Source: Flavobacteriales bacterium UBA2040
GTDB taxonomy: Bacteria > Bacteroidota > Bacteroidia > Flavobacteriales_D > Crocinitomicaceae
Length of the DNA: 6,206 bases
NCBI GenBank assembly: GCA_002332715.1
Contig: DDBE01000165.1
Span: 4,071 to 10,276 of the forward strand
Direction: 5' to 3'
Under the pieces are notes generated by a model. That model had not been told where the DNA came from. It saw nothing but the letters and a program-made list of their open reading frames with translations, and ran no database searches. A program made the position numbers and the translations under genes. Shown here piece by piece: positions 5,472-6,206 of this stretch; within the stretch, counting starts at the first letter, position 1; each line of letters begins with the position of its first letter.

Positions 5472-6206
5472 ATGAAAGTAGGAATTCCTGCAGAAATATT
5501 TTTAGAGGAGCATAGAGTTGCAGCTACGCCTGTGACTGTAAAGCGACTTATTAAACAAGGCTTTACTGTCTCAATTGAAACTCAGGCAGGATTAAATGCT
5601 AACATTTCTGATATTGATTATATTAATGCTGGTGCTTTGATTATTGAGTCGTCCAATGATATATATAGTCAATCAGATATTGTTCTCAAGGTAAAAGAAC
5701 CTACACTAGAAGAAGTAGGTAAAATGCGTAAAAATTTAATTCTATTTTGTTACCTATGGCCTTCGCAGAATAACGATTTGCTACAAAAATTAGCGAATCA
5801 AGGGGTAAATGCTATTGCAATGGACGCAATTCCCCGCATTACAAAGGCTCAAAAAATGGATGTATTATCTTCTATGGCCAACATTTCTGGCTACCGAGCT
5901 GTTATTGAAGGGTCTTATCATTTTGGGCGATTTTTAAATGGTCAAATTACAGCAGCAGGAAAAGTAGAACCTGCTAAGATTTTGGTAATCGGAGCTGGTG
6001 TTGCCGGATTAGCTGCTATTGGTGCAGCAAATTCGCTTGGTGCAATAGTTCGGGCATTTGACACTAGAAAAGAGGTGTCCGAGCAAATCGAATCAATGGG
6101 AGCAACCTTTTTGACGGTAGCGCTAGAGGAAGATGGAGCAACATCATCAGGATACTCCAAAGAAATGAGTAAAGAATTTATTGAAGCTGAAATGCAATTA
6201 TTCTTA
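5472..6206 (+). CDS. pntA: NAD(P) transhydrogenase alpha subunit, NAD(H)-binding domain I; 3' end outside the window
   Basis: Part of the inner-membrane, proton-motive-force-driven enzyme that transfers hydride between NADH and NADP+; this subunit binds NAD(H) on the cytoplasmic side. The 245 visible residues align with E. coli PntA almost throughout: MKVGIPAE at 1-8, RVAATP at 15-20, then PRITKAQKMDVLSSMANISG (from Pro121), whose Arg122, Gln127 and Asp130 form the RQD loop, GQITAAGKV near 159-167, the Rossmann glycine loop GAGVAG at 174-179, and AFDTR with the ribose-binding Asp197. No frameshift is seen. The start follows a TAAAA element (5460-5464) by 7 bases, and a candidate promoter lies 58 bases upstream of the ATG. 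In Bacteroidota the alpha subunit is often split into a soluble part of about 370 residues and a short membrane part, followed by pntB; the window ends too early to tell. Very confident. Confidence 0.97.
   Translation, partial: MKVGIPAEIFLEEHRVAATPVTVKRLIKQGFTVSIETQAGLNANISDIDYINAGALIIESSNDIYSQSDIVLKVKEPTLEEVGKMRKNLILFCYLWPSQNNDLLQKLANQGVNAIAMDAIPRITKAQKMDVLSSMANISGYRAVIEGSYHFGRFLNGQITAAGKVEPAKILVIGAGVAGLAAIGAANSLGAIVRAFDTRKEVSEQIESMGATFLTVALEEDGATSSGYSKEMSKEFIEAEMQLFL

Noticed and set aside
5942..6160. Minus-strand frame of 72 codons
   Set aside because: It is antisense to the highly conserved Rossmann region of pntA and is a by-product of Gly/Ala-rich codons.
1..6206. CRISPR array, tRNA, rRNA or riboswitch
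   Set aside because: No regularly spaced repeats, cloverleaf-like segments or recognisable riboswitch cores were seen.

Overview
The window is AT-rich DNA that looks like a member of the Bacteroidota. The evidence is a TonB-dependent outer-membrane receptor with an N-terminal carboxypeptidase-regulatory-like segment and a terminal Phe, TAAAA/A-rich translation starts in place of strong Shine-Dalgarno sites, and a TTG-N19-TnnnTTTG promoter-like element. No genus can be named from the sequence alone.

Layout, left to right. (1) 1-2112 (+): most of a TonB-dependent receptor whose 5' end, with the signal peptide, is probably outside the window. (2) A 115-nt convergent gap. (3) 2228-4776 (-): two exported proteins joined by a 4-nt ATGA overlap. 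The upstream gene, with a TTG start, encodes a CAP/SCP-PR1 domain protein with a long unrecognised C-terminal extension. The downstream gene encodes a putative alpha/beta-hydrolase with a C-H-S-M-G nucleophile elbow and a long unrecognised N-terminal region. (4) 4777-5471: about 700 bases without an intact gene. It holds a decayed N-terminal piece of an IS6-family (IS26/IS257/IS240-like) transposase, two IS6-end-like 15-mers in direct orientation, a short inverted repeat, and the likely control region of the next gene. (5) 5472-6206 (+): the first 245 codons of pntA, the NAD(H)-binding alpha subunit of proton-translocating NAD(P) transhydrogenase, cut by the window end.

How the genes may work together. 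The receptor imports an unknown ligand across the outer membrane. The CAP and hydrolase proteins are almost certainly co-translated and act outside the inner membrane, so they are the most likely place for an undescribed function. pntA is ordinary housekeeping energy metabolism in its own transcription unit and has no evident link to the rest. The strongest oddities are the coupled CAP/hydrolase pair, its TTG start overlapped by a two-codon reading frame, and the IS6 relic lying where the pair's promoter should be.
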